From contig CP060764.1 of assembly GCA_023205875.1 (NCBI GenBank), positions 558,001 to 622,000 of the forward strand: a stretch of 64,000 nucleotides of DNA. Direction: 5' to 3'. Below the pieces are notes generated by a model. That model did not search any database, was not told the DNA's origin, and saw nothing but the letters and a program-made list of their open reading frames with translations. Position 1 is the first letter of the stretch, and every line of letters starts with the position of its first letter. Position numbers and translations under genes: made by a program. Below, piece by piece: positions 37,444 through 45,900 of the stretch. The DNA is from Chloropicon primus. Taxonomy: Eukaryota > Chlorophyta > Chloropicophyceae > Chloropicales > Chloropicaceae.

Positions 37444-38127
37444 ATGGAGAAGGGGGAAGGAGGGGCGAGGGGCGAGGACGTGGCCGTCGCGGAGGAGGAC
37501 AGCAGGGGGATGGCCTTGAGCCGAATGAGCCCCGTGAGCCTACGTGACGTGTTCCTGGAGCAGCAGAGGGAGATCAGGAACGCGGAGGACCGGGTCATGC
37601 AGCTCCAGTGCACGTACAACGAGGAGAAGGTGAGGATGCAGAAGGTCACCGAGGAGTACAACTTGCTCAAGGCGGAGACGGAGAGGAACAACCAGAGGCT
37701 GATCGAGGTGACGGAGGAGACCCTGCAGCTGCAGAAGGAGTTCCAGGGCCTGTGCCGCGAGATCGAGGACCTCAACTGCAGCAAGCTTCACCTCTCGAGC
37801 CAGATGAGGCTGCTCAAGCAGGAGTACGGCCAAGTCAAGTACTGCTTCGCGACCGAGGGGGAGGACTTTGAGATCGCGCTCAAGGCCTTGGAGGGCGCCA
37901 ACGCGGAGATCGAGGACTACAACAGGACGTGGGGGGAGTGCGAGCTGGTGAGGGAGCTCAAGAGCAGGGCCGACGAGTTCACCACCAGCTTGAAGCCTCC
38001 CCAGGGCGGGGGTGGTGAAGCGGCGGGGGGGCGCGTCGATTGGGGCCTGGATGACGTCGCGGCCAGCGTGATCGATCGCGTGGGCTCCCTCCGGGACACC
38101 GGCAAGAAAAAACTTCTGAAAAAATAA
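37444..38127 (+). CDS. Coiled-coil protein, function unknown
   Basis: 227 residues from ATG 37444. After an acidic N-terminus, residues ~35-165 form a long predicted coiled coil (FLEQQREIRNAEDRV, LLKAETERNNQRLIEVTEE, LQLQKEFQGLCREIEDLN, SQMRLLKQEYGQVKY). A Gly-rich linker and a short helix ending KKKLLKK complete it. I do not recognise the family; the composition is compatible with cytoskeletal, centriolar or flagellar coiled-coil proteins, but nothing specific is shown. Its stop is 44 bases from that of the convergent NOL-like gene, so 3' ends of the two transcripts must overlap or abut. Confidence 0.85.
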   Translation: MEKGEGGARGEDVAVAEEDSRGMALSRMSPVSLRDVFLEQQREIRNAEDRVMQLQCTYNEEKVRMQKVTEEYNLLKAETERNNQRLIEVTEETLQLQKEFQGLCREIEDLNCSKLHLSSQMRLLKQEYGQVKYCFATEGEDFEIALKALEGANAEIEDYNRTWGECELVRELKSRADEFTTSLKPPQGGGGEAAGGRVDWGLDDVAASVIDRVGSLRDTGKKKLLKK

Positions 38128-38171
38128 AACCACCAAATTAGAGCGCTGCTTGCTTCTTGCTCTTCTTCTTC

Positions 38172-39353
38172 TTAGAGTCCAGACTTCCTTTCCTCCATGC
38201 CTTTGAACAACACTTTGACTCCGTTCTCTCGGTACTCCTCCCCCTCCCTCCTGATGCGGTTCCCGTCCGCGTCGATGCGCTTCCCAGGCGCGAGCTTCAG
38301 CTGTGGGAACGCCAAGCCCGCGAGAAATTTCAGCAAGTCCACGCTCAAGATCCTCTGCAGGATCCTCGGCGTGTCCAGGTACTGGATGTTGGCGCCCGTG
38401 TCTGTCGTGGCGGCGATCGGGAGGACCTTCTCGATCAGCTCCTCGCCCACCTGCTCGGGCTCGTCGGCCAGAATGTCGAAGAACTTCCTCTCGTTCGGAG
38501 TGGCGTCCGACAGGAGCATGTCCGTGAAGACCATTCCCGGCGACATCGTGTGCAAGGAGACGTTTTCCACGCCCCCGTACTTGTCCATCTCCTTCAGGAT
38601 GGACTGGGTGAATTGTGGCATGCCCCTCTTGGTCGCGCCGTAGGCGGACCAGCCCGGCGTGGCCTCGCCCTTCACTCCGCTGCCGGTCACGTTGAAGATG
38701 TGCGCCCTCCGGCCGTTCTTCTGCACCTTCATCACGTTGATGGCCGCCCTGGTGCACAGAAGGACCCCCATGAGGTTGCACCCCACCACGCCCGCCAAGT
38801 TCTCCGGAGTCTGCTCCCACAACGGGATCTTTCCCCCGTTTCGACCGGCGTTGTTGATCCAGATGTCCACGTCCCCGAGCTTGTCCTGGGCGAAGGACGC
38901 GAGGGAGTCCACGGAAGAGGAGTCCCCGACGTCGCACACCGTCGCGTACGCCGAGCCGCTCCCGTACAGGGCGTTCAGCGCCTCCTCCGCGGCCCGGATC
39001 CTCCCCTCGTCGATGTCACAGATAACCACCGAGAAGCCCCTCTTGGCGAGGGCGTCCGCGAGAGCGAAGCCCACCCCCCCGGCGGCTCCCGTCACCAACG
39101 CCGTCTTCCTCCCGAGGCTCCTCCAGTACGCCTCCGAGTCCGTCTGCACCGCCTCGCTCTGGGCGACCTGCAGCCTCCCTCCCCTTCTCCTCCTCCTCAG
39201 GGTAAGGGTAAAGGTGGCAGCACTCTTCCCAGCTCCGGAGGCGCAGGGCTTGGCATTCCTCGCATGCCTCCTCGTTCCGGCCCGACTCTGCCCGTGCCAC
39301 CTCGCCCCGCACCCAGCCCTCCCTCCCTTCACCCCGCTCGCCGTCACCCTCAT
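38172..39353 (-). CDS. NOL: NOL/NYC1-like chlorophyll(ide) b reductase (SDR)
   Basis: 393 residues from ATG 39353. An Arg/Ala-rich transit-like leader (~65 residues) is followed by an SDR fold: TALVTGAAGGVGFALA, VVICDIDEGRI, DIWINNAGRNGGKIPLWEQ, NLMGVLLCTRAAINVM, NVTGSGVKGEATPGWSAYGATKRGM, LHTMSPGMVFTDMLLSDA and the C-terminal YLDTPRILQRIL. INNAGRNG, the SPGMV-TD-LLS block and the PRIL segment are typical of NYC1/NOL, which reduce chlorophyll b to 7-hydroxymethyl chlorophyll a during light-harvesting complex turnover. No transmembrane segments, so it is closer to NOL than NYC1. Confidence 0.88.
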   Translation of the reverse strand: MRVTASGVKGGRAGCGARWHGQSRAGTRRHARNAKPCASGAGKSAATFTLTLRRRRRGGRLQVAQSEAVQTDSEAYWRSLGRKTALVTGAAGGVGFALADALAKRGFSVVICDIDEGRIRAAEEALNALYGSGSAYATVCDVGDSSSVDSLASFAQDKLGDVDIWINNAGRNGGKIPLWEQTPENLAGVVGCNLMGVLLCTRAAINVMKVQKNGRRAHIFNVTGSGVKGEATPGWSAYGATKRGMPQFTQSILKEMDKYGGVENVSLHTMSPGMVFTDMLLSDATPNERKFFDILADEPEQVGEELIEKVLPIAATTDTGANIQYLDTPRILQRILSVDLLKFLAGLAFPQLKLAPGKRIDADGNRIRREGEEYRENGVKVLFKGMEERKSGL

Positions 39354-39740
39354 CAGCTCCCTCCCGTCGTCCTCGTCGTCGCCGTGGCTCTCGTCGATTC
39401 GCCAAAAACCGAGATCTTATCCTCTAGGAGCAAGAGCTCTCTTGAAAGTCTGCAAAGCAAAGGACGGGACCGACAGGAGGAGGAGGAGGAGGAGGAGAGG
39501 TCACTGCAATGGGGGGACATTGAAGGTTTGGTGCTGTTTCTGTGTTTGTATTACAGGCAGGCAAACAAGCAAGCATGCGGGCGATGCCCCATTTCAATGA
39601 GGCAGAGCTCGCACCAGTGAGAGAGAGAGAGAGAGTAGATCGAAAGCAATGTGAAGAACAAAACAGCAAGCAAAGCAAGAGGTGTGACATGCACGAGTCG
39701 GTTGGAGAAAAGAATCATCGGCGTCGAATCACGCTCACTC
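39354..39740. other. Intergenic region upstream of NOL-like gene
   Basis: 387 bases between two minus-strand genes. It includes an AGG/GGA trinucleotide run at 39476-39497 and an AG run at 39619-39636. No gene is seen. Confidence 0.4.
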
Positions 39741-40517
39741 CTATCCCTCTCTGAACTCCACGTAGAGTGTATCATTCACTGGAAAATCACGTTCGAAGGA
39801 GATGGGCCCAGCGCGCATGAAGATATCGGCCATCTGGTCCGCCAAGAAGTGCCTTGCCCTCATCAAAGAGTGGCGATCGTGGCCCTCGAAGGAGCTGCCC
39901 CCCGCATTGGCCTCCGCGAGGGCAAGGTTGGGGCGGAAGAGGCCTTCTGGGATGACCTTGGCCTTGGACGACTGGCCGCCCATGGAGAGGGTGATCTCCC
40001 CGTGGGCATTGGTGTGAAAGTGACCATCGCCCTTGGCGTGAGCGTTGTAACCCCTCTCCCTGCCGCCAGAGGAATGGCCACGGGCGCCCTCACGAAGAAG
40101 TTGGGGTCGTTGTCCCGCGCCCTGCGACGCTTCCGCGTAATCCCCCGTCGAGGTCTCCGTGTACCCCTTCTTGTTGTGGGAGACCGCGTGGACCATTCCG
40201 CCGGCCTCGGAGGCGGTGAACGCTGGGGCCGCGGCGGCGTAAGCCATGTGGCCGGTGATCGTCCCCGAGGCGCTCTCGGTCGCCCCGGCGGTTCCGAGGT
40301 CCAGAGAAGCCGAGGCGGCGAAGCCTTCCGGGCTCTTGCTCGAGGCCTCGGCGCCCCCGTACCCGCTCACCGAGGTGTCCGCATGGTAGCGAGGCTTCGT
40401 CCAGGACGGCTTCTTGTAGCCCCTGCTGTGCCTCCTGTAGCCCCACCAGTCGTCCGAGGCGGAGGCCGAGCTCACCGCCAGGAGACCCAACACAATGTAA
40501 GCGAGCGTGGTCCTCAT
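39741..40517 (-). CDS. Small secreted Ala/Ser/Gly-rich protein with aromatic-basic N-terminus
   Basis: 258 residues from ATG 40517. Signal peptide MRTTLAYIVLGLLAVSSASA; the mature start DDWWGYRRHSRGYKKPSWTK is Trp/Tyr/Lys/Arg-rich. Residues ~45-125 are Ala/Ser/Gly/Thr-rich with low complexity (FAASASLDLGTAGATESASG), then a His/Gly-rich zone (AHAKGDGHFHTNAHGE) and a more ordinary C-terminus (RARHFLADQMADIFMRAG). No known domain recognised. Divergent from another small secreted protein of similar style at 40909; both may belong to cell wall or extracellular matrix. That is inference from signal peptide and composition. Confidence 0.78.
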   Translation of the reverse strand: MRTTLAYIVLGLLAVSSASASDDWWGYRRHSRGYKKPSWTKPRYHADTSVSGYGGAEASSKSPEGFAASASLDLGTAGATESASGTITGHMAYAAAAPAFTASEAGGMVHAVSHNKKGYTETSTGDYAEASQGAGQRPQLLREGARGHSSGGRERGYNAHAKGDGHFHTNAHGEITLSMGGQSSKAKVIPEGLFRPNLALAEANAGGSSFEGHDRHSLMRARHFLADQMADIFMRAGPISFERDFPVNDTLYVEFREG

Positions 40518-40908
40518 CGCAGATGTCAACTTTTCGTAACGTCGCCCTTGGCGTTTCTTTCTTCTTGGCGAGCGAGCGAGCGAGCGAGCGAAGGCTTCGT
40601 AGTCCGGTCCTCGTGCGACGCGGTCTCGACGATTATGGCGCCCCCACTGGTGCGATCCGTCCCTCTCCCTCGGACGAGGGCGGCTATGGTACCACAGCGC
40701 CATTTGGCAAAATGGCCGCCAAGAAAATATTTTGCCTCTCCATTGCCACTCCATTCCCATGGAGGGGATATTATCAGAGGACGATGGGGTCGGGAGGCCA
40801 CAATTCGATTGGAACCTCGCGCCCGAGAACCAAAAACACCCGACAACGACCCGCCTCTCTTCCTGTCTTCTGACTTTCGTCCAAGCAAGACTTTGAAACA
40901 TCGAGAAG
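40518..40908. promoter_or_regulatory. Shared divergent region of two small secreted-protein genes
   Basis: 391 bases between divergent starts. Contains six tandem GCGA units at 40568-40591. The stretch from about 40690 to 40800 is less GC-rich than its surroundings (AAAATGGCCGCCAAGAAAAT). Shared regulation of the pair is inferred from arrangement. Confidence 0.45.
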
Positions 40909-41481
40909 ATGATGAACAAGATCACCAGCCTCGCCATCATCGCTGCTCTCTGCGCAGCGGGTGCCTCCGCCACCGGGGAGGGGCACGATGAGCACGAGTA
41001 CGAGTGGAAGAACCGCGCCTCCTCCAAGGCTGGGGGAAGCTCGAAGGCCAGGACGGTTGGGGCGATCTTTGACGTCGTTGCCTTGACCGACAACCATGCC
41101 ACCGCCGATTGCTGGGGGGAGAACTGCGGGGCCCAGGGCAGAGCTGTGTCCGACGCCTTTGCCGCGGATTACTGGGGATCCGAGGCCATTGCCAAGTCCG
41201 ACTCCAGGGCCGGCGCGATGATCGAGGACACCGTGGCCACGGCGGGCGCGGACACCCACGATTCCTCCGATGCCTTGGGACCTCACGCCAGGGCCGTGGC
41301 CAAGACGATGGCCGACGCCAACGCGTACTCGTACCTCTGGAAGAAGGACCACGGAGGAGACAACCCTACCCCACCACCAGAGCACAAGTGGGACCACGGT
41401 GATGATCCAGTTCCTCCACACAAGCCATGGGGCTACAAGCCATGGTCCCGCAAGCCAAAGTGGGGCTGGGCTCACGAGTAG
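40909..41481 (+). CDS. Small secreted protein, Ala-rich centre and Pro/Trp/Lys-rich tail
   Basis: 190 residues from ATG 40909. Signal peptide ITSLAIIAALCAAGASA. The mature protein begins acidic/His-rich (GEGHDEHEYEW). It has an Ala/Asp-rich middle (about residues 70-140) with only two visible Cys (DCWGENCG), and a tail of Pro/Trp/Lys (PHKPWGYKPWSRKPKWGW). No domain recognised. The aromatic-basic KPW motif echoes the YKKPSW near the mature N-terminus of the divergent neighbour. A TGTAA motif about 150 bases after the stop may be the polyadenylation signal. Probably an extracellular structural protein. Confidence 0.8.
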   Translation: MMNKITSLAIIAALCAAGASATGEGHDEHEYEWKNRASSKAGGSSKARTVGAIFDVVALTDNHATADCWGENCGAQGRAVSDAFAADYWGSEAIAKSDSRAGAMIEDTVATAGADTHDSSDALGPHARAVAKTMADANAYSYLWKKDHGGDNPTPPPEHKWDHGDDPVPPHKPWGYKPWSRKPKWGWAHE

Positions 41482-42061
41482 ACGACTCCGCTCGAGCAAC
41501 TCTCCCGCCCAAGCTTTCCAATGATGTGCACACCAATGTGCATGTCGTGCATGTTCCCTGTCACTCCTCCTGGAGAAAGAGTTTGAAGGGCTTGGGGCTT
41601 CCATTTCCATTTCCATTCCTCTGCATGATGTAACAGACCCAAACGATGCAGCGGGTAACACCGTATTGCGTTTTAGACTAAAATACAATCTTACACGATT
41701 TGCATGTCGATTGATCTTCCCTCCCATCCCGTGGGTTCTGTCCCACACCGACACACCACGTTTCTCTTACGCATCGATCCCTCGCGCGCCCCTCCTCCTC
41801 CTCCGTCCTTCCCCCACCAGCACCCCCCTCATGGCGATGTCCCCCCTCATGGCGATGTCCCCCCTCATGGCCATGTCTGAAAAGCGCTGCTGACCACTCG
41901 TCGAGCATGAGAGAGAGAGAGGAGAGGTGATCTCGCTCGCCGCCGCACAGAACGCAAGCTGCTGCTGGAGGAGAAGGGAGGGGCAACGCAACTGGGCGAG
42001 GAAAGCGGGAGACGCAACATCGTGGCAACTTGGAGACGCCTTGTTCCTCTTCCGTGGCACA
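41482..42061. other. Intergenic region with 18-base tandem repeat and left end of the GH5 inverted repeat
   Basis: 580 bases. Includes three copies of an 18-base unit at 41823-41876 and, from 41981 on, sequence that is the inverted counterpart of 45502-45582. No separate gene is seen. Confidence 0.6.
41823..41876. repeat. 18-base minisatellite, three copies
   Basis: Unit CCCCCCTCATGGCGATGT; copies 1 and 2 identical, copy 3 has one change (GGCCATGT). Noncoding as far as can be seen. Confidence 0.95.
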
Positions 42062-43776
42062 ATGGTTCTTCGTCGAAGGGGGAGCCGTTACGCGTCGTTA
42101 CGTCTGAGTGGAAGCGGAAGCAGCATGACGAGGAGTGGGGCGTGGGTACTTGCTTTGGTGGTGGTTCAAGCCATCGCTTGTGGGGTCGGTGGCCAGGAGG
42201 ACTTGTCGGGCCGTCCCACCGATCTCGAGGCCACGGAGACGTCGCCCAACGACTTGTCCATGCTGAGCGACGAGGAGCTTATGGCCGAGCTCGAGCGCAG
42301 GAAGGCGGAGCTCGGAAGGAGGGAGCCCCTCCGACGAACGCAACTACGAGGGGTCCGGACCTCGCCGCACTTGACGAGATCGCGATTCCTTACCCGCGGA
42401 ACGACAGCAACTACTACTTGAGCGCAAACGAGACGGTGCCATCTTACCCCATCGACAACAGCGCGTTCCAGGCTCCGGTGAAGGATTTCGTCCGAGTCTT
42501 CGACGGCGAGTTTGTCGTCGTCAGCAACACTAGCGGCGTCGCGATGTGCAAGCCCTTCTTCCTGACGGGATGGAACTCATGGGACGTCACCAGGGTCCCC
42601 AGGATACAGTCGTACAGGAGCATGAACGGCCAGCGGGCCCTGACGCAGCAGCTGCAGACGGCCTCCCAGAGCGGACTGAACGTCCTCAGGGCCTGGGCCC
42701 ACACCATCGATCCGAGCTACCCCGTGATGAAGGCCCCGGGGGAGTACGACGAGGAGGGCCTCAAGGCCATCGACTACCTGCTGAGCGAGGCGAGCAAGTA
42801 CGGCATCAGGGTCGTGCTCTCCTTCGTGGACAACTGGAAGTACCCCGGGGGCGTGGACCAGATGCTGGACTGGAGCGCCACCGCGCCGGAGAGGGAGATC
42901 CCGGTGCCCGGCTCCCTCCTCGAGGGGGGGGACTATAACCAGAGATCTCTGTCCGCGGACGTCAAGAATTACATCGTGCGGAGACACAGCTTGTTTTACA
43001 CGGACGAGGGGGCGAGGGACATTTACAGGGACTACGTGAGGACCTTGGTGAACAGGAAGAACGCGTACAATGGCAGAGTGTACAAGGAGGATCCCACCAT
43101 CCTGGCGTGGAACCTCATCAACGAGCCCAGGTGCGAGTCCTGGCTGGTCTGGGATTGCAAGGAGAAGCTCCAGGCTTGGATCGAGTCCGAGTCGGCGTAC
43201 GTGAAGGAGCAGGACCCCAACCACCTGGTGACCGTGGGTGAGGAGGGATTCTGGTCGAGCGGGAGTCCGAACGAGTACGCCAACCCCACAAGCTGGGCCA
43301 AGGACATGGGCCAGGACTTTAAGCTGAACCACATGCCCAAGGACATCGACTTTGCGACCATCCACATTTGGCCGGACACGTGGAAAAGACCCGAGGAGTC
43401 CTTCCAGAGGTCTTGGATCCTCACGCACATGAGGGAGGCGGAGGAGGAGCTGGGCAAGCCGCTGGTTCTGGAGGAGTTCGGAAAGAGCATCGAGAGCTAC
43501 GAGGATGGCATCGAGGCGAGGAACCAGGTGTACCGATCGGCGCACGAGCTTGTCGAGGAGAGCGTGAGGAATAATCGAGGTTTGAAAGGCTCGATCTTTT
43601 GGAACTGGGAGTCCAATCTCCTGCGCAAGCCGGGGACGTATGAGGTGGACACCGAAGACACCACGTTCGCGCTCATCAAAGAGCACACGGGGAGAATGAA
43701 GGAAATCCAAGCGAAGAAGCAGGCTTTCGATTGCGAGGACGCGGCGGCGGCCAGGGTGCTTTACGCCCCAAAGTAA
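42062..43776 (+). CDS. GH5 mannanase-like glycosidase, plus-strand copy with disrupted N-terminal frame
   Basis: Sister of the gene at 43831-45501. The signal-peptide part (ATG 42062, or 42125; AWVLALVVVQAIACGVGG) and the region to ELERRKAELG are in one frame. The catalytic domain from about 42330 (TNATTRGPDLAALDEIAIPYP) onward is in another, so one small indel lies between about 42310 and 42340. No splice sites fit. The 480-codon catalytic part is intact and keeps TGWNSWDVTR, AWAHTID, the acid/base Glu in LINEPRCES and the nucleophile Glu in LEEFGKS. Either a sequencing slip or an early pseudogene. Family role: hydrolysis of mannan in cell walls. Confidence 0.75.
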
Positions 43777-43830
43777 AGAGTTTTAATTTGAGTCCAGAAT
43801 AAAATTCTTTTTGGAAAAAAAAATCCACGA

Positions 43831-45501
43831 CTAGACCTCGCATCGGAAGGAGCACTTTTGGGCAGACATTTCGTTCATTCGCCTGGCGTGCTCCTTGACG
43901 AGCTCGAACGTCGAGTCCCCGTTGTTGATTTCGTAGCTTCCAGGGCTTCGGATCAAATCCGTCTCCCAGTTCCAAAAGCACGAGCCTTTCAAACCTCGAT
44001 TCTTCCTCACGCTCTCCTCGACAAGCTCGTGCGCCGATCGGTACACCTGGTTCCTCGCCTCGATGCCATCCTCGTAGCTCTTGATGCTCTTTCCGAACTC
44101 CTCCAGAACCAGCGGCTTGCCCAGCTCCTCCTCCGCCTCCCTCATGTGCGTGAGGATCCAAGACCTCTGGAAGGACTCCTCGGGTCTTTCCCACGTGTCC
44201 GGCCAAATGTGGATGGTCGCAAAGTCGATGTCCTTGGGCATGTGGTTCAGCTTAAAGTCCTGGCCCATTCCCTTGGCCCACCAAGTGGGGTTGGCGTACT
44301 CGTTCGGACTGGCAGCAGACCAGAACCCCTCCTCGCCCACGGTCACCAGGTGGTTGGGGTCCTGCTCCTTCACGTACGCCGACTCGGACTCGATCCAAGC
44401 CTGGAGCTTCTCCTCGCAATCCTCGACCAGCCAGGACTCGCACCTGGGCTCGTTGATGAGGTTCCACGCCAGGATGGTGGGATCCTCCTTGTACACTCTG
44501 CCATTGTACGCGTTCTTCCTGTTCACCAAGGTCCTCACGTAGTCCCTGTAAATGTCCCTCGCCCCCTCGTCCGTGTAAAACAAGCTGTGTCTCCGCACGA
44601 TGTACTCCTTCACCTCCTGTTCCAGGTTGTCTTGGTTGTAATCCCCGCCCCCGAGGAGGGAGCCGGGCACCGGGATCTCCCTCTCCGGCGCGGTGGCGCT
44701 CCAGTCCAGCATCTGGTCCACGCCCCCGGGGTACTTCCAGTTGTCCACGAAGGAGAGCACGACCCTGATGCCGTACTTGCTCGCCTCGCTCAGCAGGTAG
44801 TCGATGGCCTTGAGGCCCTCCTCGTCGTACTCCCCCGGGGCCTTCATCACGGGGTAGCTCGGATCGATGGTGTGGGCCCAGGCCCTGAGGACGTTCAGTC
44901 CGCTCTGGGAGGCCGTCTGCAGCTGCTGCGTCAGGGCCCGCTGGCCGTTCATGCTCCTGTACGACTGTATCCTGGGGACCCTGGTGACGTCCCATGAGTT
45001 CCATCCCGTCAGGAAGAAGGGCTTGCACATCGCGACGCCGCTAGTGTTGCTGACGACGACAAACTCGCCGTCGTAGACTCGGACGAAATCCTTCACGGGG
45101 CCGGGGGACGCGTCGTTGTCACGGAAGCACGTGCCGTTCTGTGCGTACGCCGGAACGATCTCCTCGAGGACCACGCTCTCCTCGATCTCTGGTGGGGCGT
45201 CCCCATCCAAAAGCTGCTCCGAAGTCTTTCGCGCGAGCTCGGCCTTCCTGCGCTCGAGCTCGGCCATAAGCTCCTCGTCGCTCGCGGACATTAACGTCTC
45301 GAAGGACAAGTCGTTGGGCGACGTCTCCGTGGCCTCGAGATCGGTGGGACGGCCCGACAAGTCCTCCTGGCCACCGACCCCACAAGCGATGGCTTGAACC
45401 ACCACCAAAGCAAGTACCCACGCCCCACTCCTCGTCATGCTGCTTCCGCTTCCACTCAGACGTAACGACGCGTAACGGCTCCCCCTTCGACGAAGAACCA
45501 T
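43831..45501 (-). CDS. GH5 endo-beta-mannanase-like glycoside hydrolase, intact copy
   Basis: 556 residues from ATG 45501; an internal ATG at 45438 begins the signal peptide proper (MTRSGAWVLALVVVQAIACG), so translation may start there. After a Glu-rich linker the (beta/alpha)8 domain resembles plant mannan endo-1,4-beta-mannosidases: TGWNSWDVTRVPR, VLRAWAHTID, AIDYLLSEASKYGIRVVLSF, the acid/base Glu351 in ILAWNLINEPRCES, DFATIHIWPDTW, and the nucleophile Glu468 in PLVLEEFGKS, with FWNWETD near the end. Secreted and likely acting on mannan-type wall polysaccharide; substrate is inferred from family. Convergent with its inverted sister copy. Confidence 0.9.
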   Translation of the reverse strand: MVLRRRGSRYASLRLSGSGSSMTRSGAWVLALVVVQAIACGVGGQEDLSGRPTDLEATETSPNDLSFETLMSASDEELMAELERRKAELARKTSEQLLDGDAPPEIEESVVLEEIVPAYAQNGTCFRDNDASPGPVKDFVRVYDGEFVVVSNTSGVAMCKPFFLTGWNSWDVTRVPRIQSYRSMNGQRALTQQLQTASQSGLNVLRAWAHTIDPSYPVMKAPGEYDEEGLKAIDYLLSEASKYGIRVVLSFVDNWKYPGGVDQMLDWSATAPEREIPVPGSLLGGGDYNQDNLEQEVKEYIVRRHSLFYTDEGARDIYRDYVRTLVNRKNAYNGRVYKEDPTILAWNLINEPRCESWLVEDCEEKLQAWIESESAYVKEQDPNHLVTVGEEGFWSAASPNEYANPTWWAKGMGQDFKLNHMPKDIDFATIHIWPDTWERPEESFQRSWILTHMREAEEELGKPLVLEEFGKSIKSYEDGIEARNQVYRSAHELVEESVRKNRGLKGSCFWNWETDLIRSPGSYEINNGDSTFELVKEHARRMNEMSAQKCSFRCEV

Positions 45502-45900
45502 TGTGCCACGGAAGAGGAACAAGGCGTCTCCAAGTTGCCACGATGTTGCGTCTCCCGCTTTCCTCGCCCAGTTGCGTTGCCCGGTTGGTCGCGCGCCTCC
45601 CTCTCTCGCCGCCGCTCCTGCTGAGCAGATAAGCCTTGCGTTACAGCCCGCCGACGAAAACCTTCCACGCCTCCGTTCCTCCTCTCCTTGGTACGCAATA
45701 CCCTCGAGTGAGGTATCAATCGAAAGCCCGTGAGACGTACTTTGATCCCCTGGTGTTGTGTTCCCCCTCTCGGTCCTCGATCACCCGCCCCTCGCAAGGC
45801 AAACCTCCCCTCTCCTCGACCTTGGCCGCCCTGGGATCGATATCGATGGATCTCCTCCGCTCGTTCCCGCGCGCGGGTAGGAGAAGAAAGAGGAAGGCGG
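45502..45900. promoter_or_regulatory. Divergent region GH5 / MurA
   Basis: 399 bases. The first 81 belong to the right end of the GH5 inverted repeat, which places at least that much of the promoter-proximal sequence identically upstream of both GH5 copies. The remainder has no recognised element. Confidence 0.45.

Larger units (their letters stand above)
41981..45582. repeat. Inverted duplication carrying two convergent GH5 genes
   Basis: The outer ends match as inverse complements from 41981 (GGGCAACGCAACTGGGCGAGG) to 45582. The leader and signal-peptide regions (41981-42260 versus 45303-45582) and much of the catalytic domain are nearly identical at base level. The Ser/Asn-rich linker (about 42300-42480) and the last ~60 codons differ clearly. 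The centre is a 54-base spacer between stop codons. Confidence 0.9.

Noticed and set aside
41823-41876. CRISPR-like array
   Set aside because: Three 18-base units are directly adjacent without spacers; it is a minisatellite.
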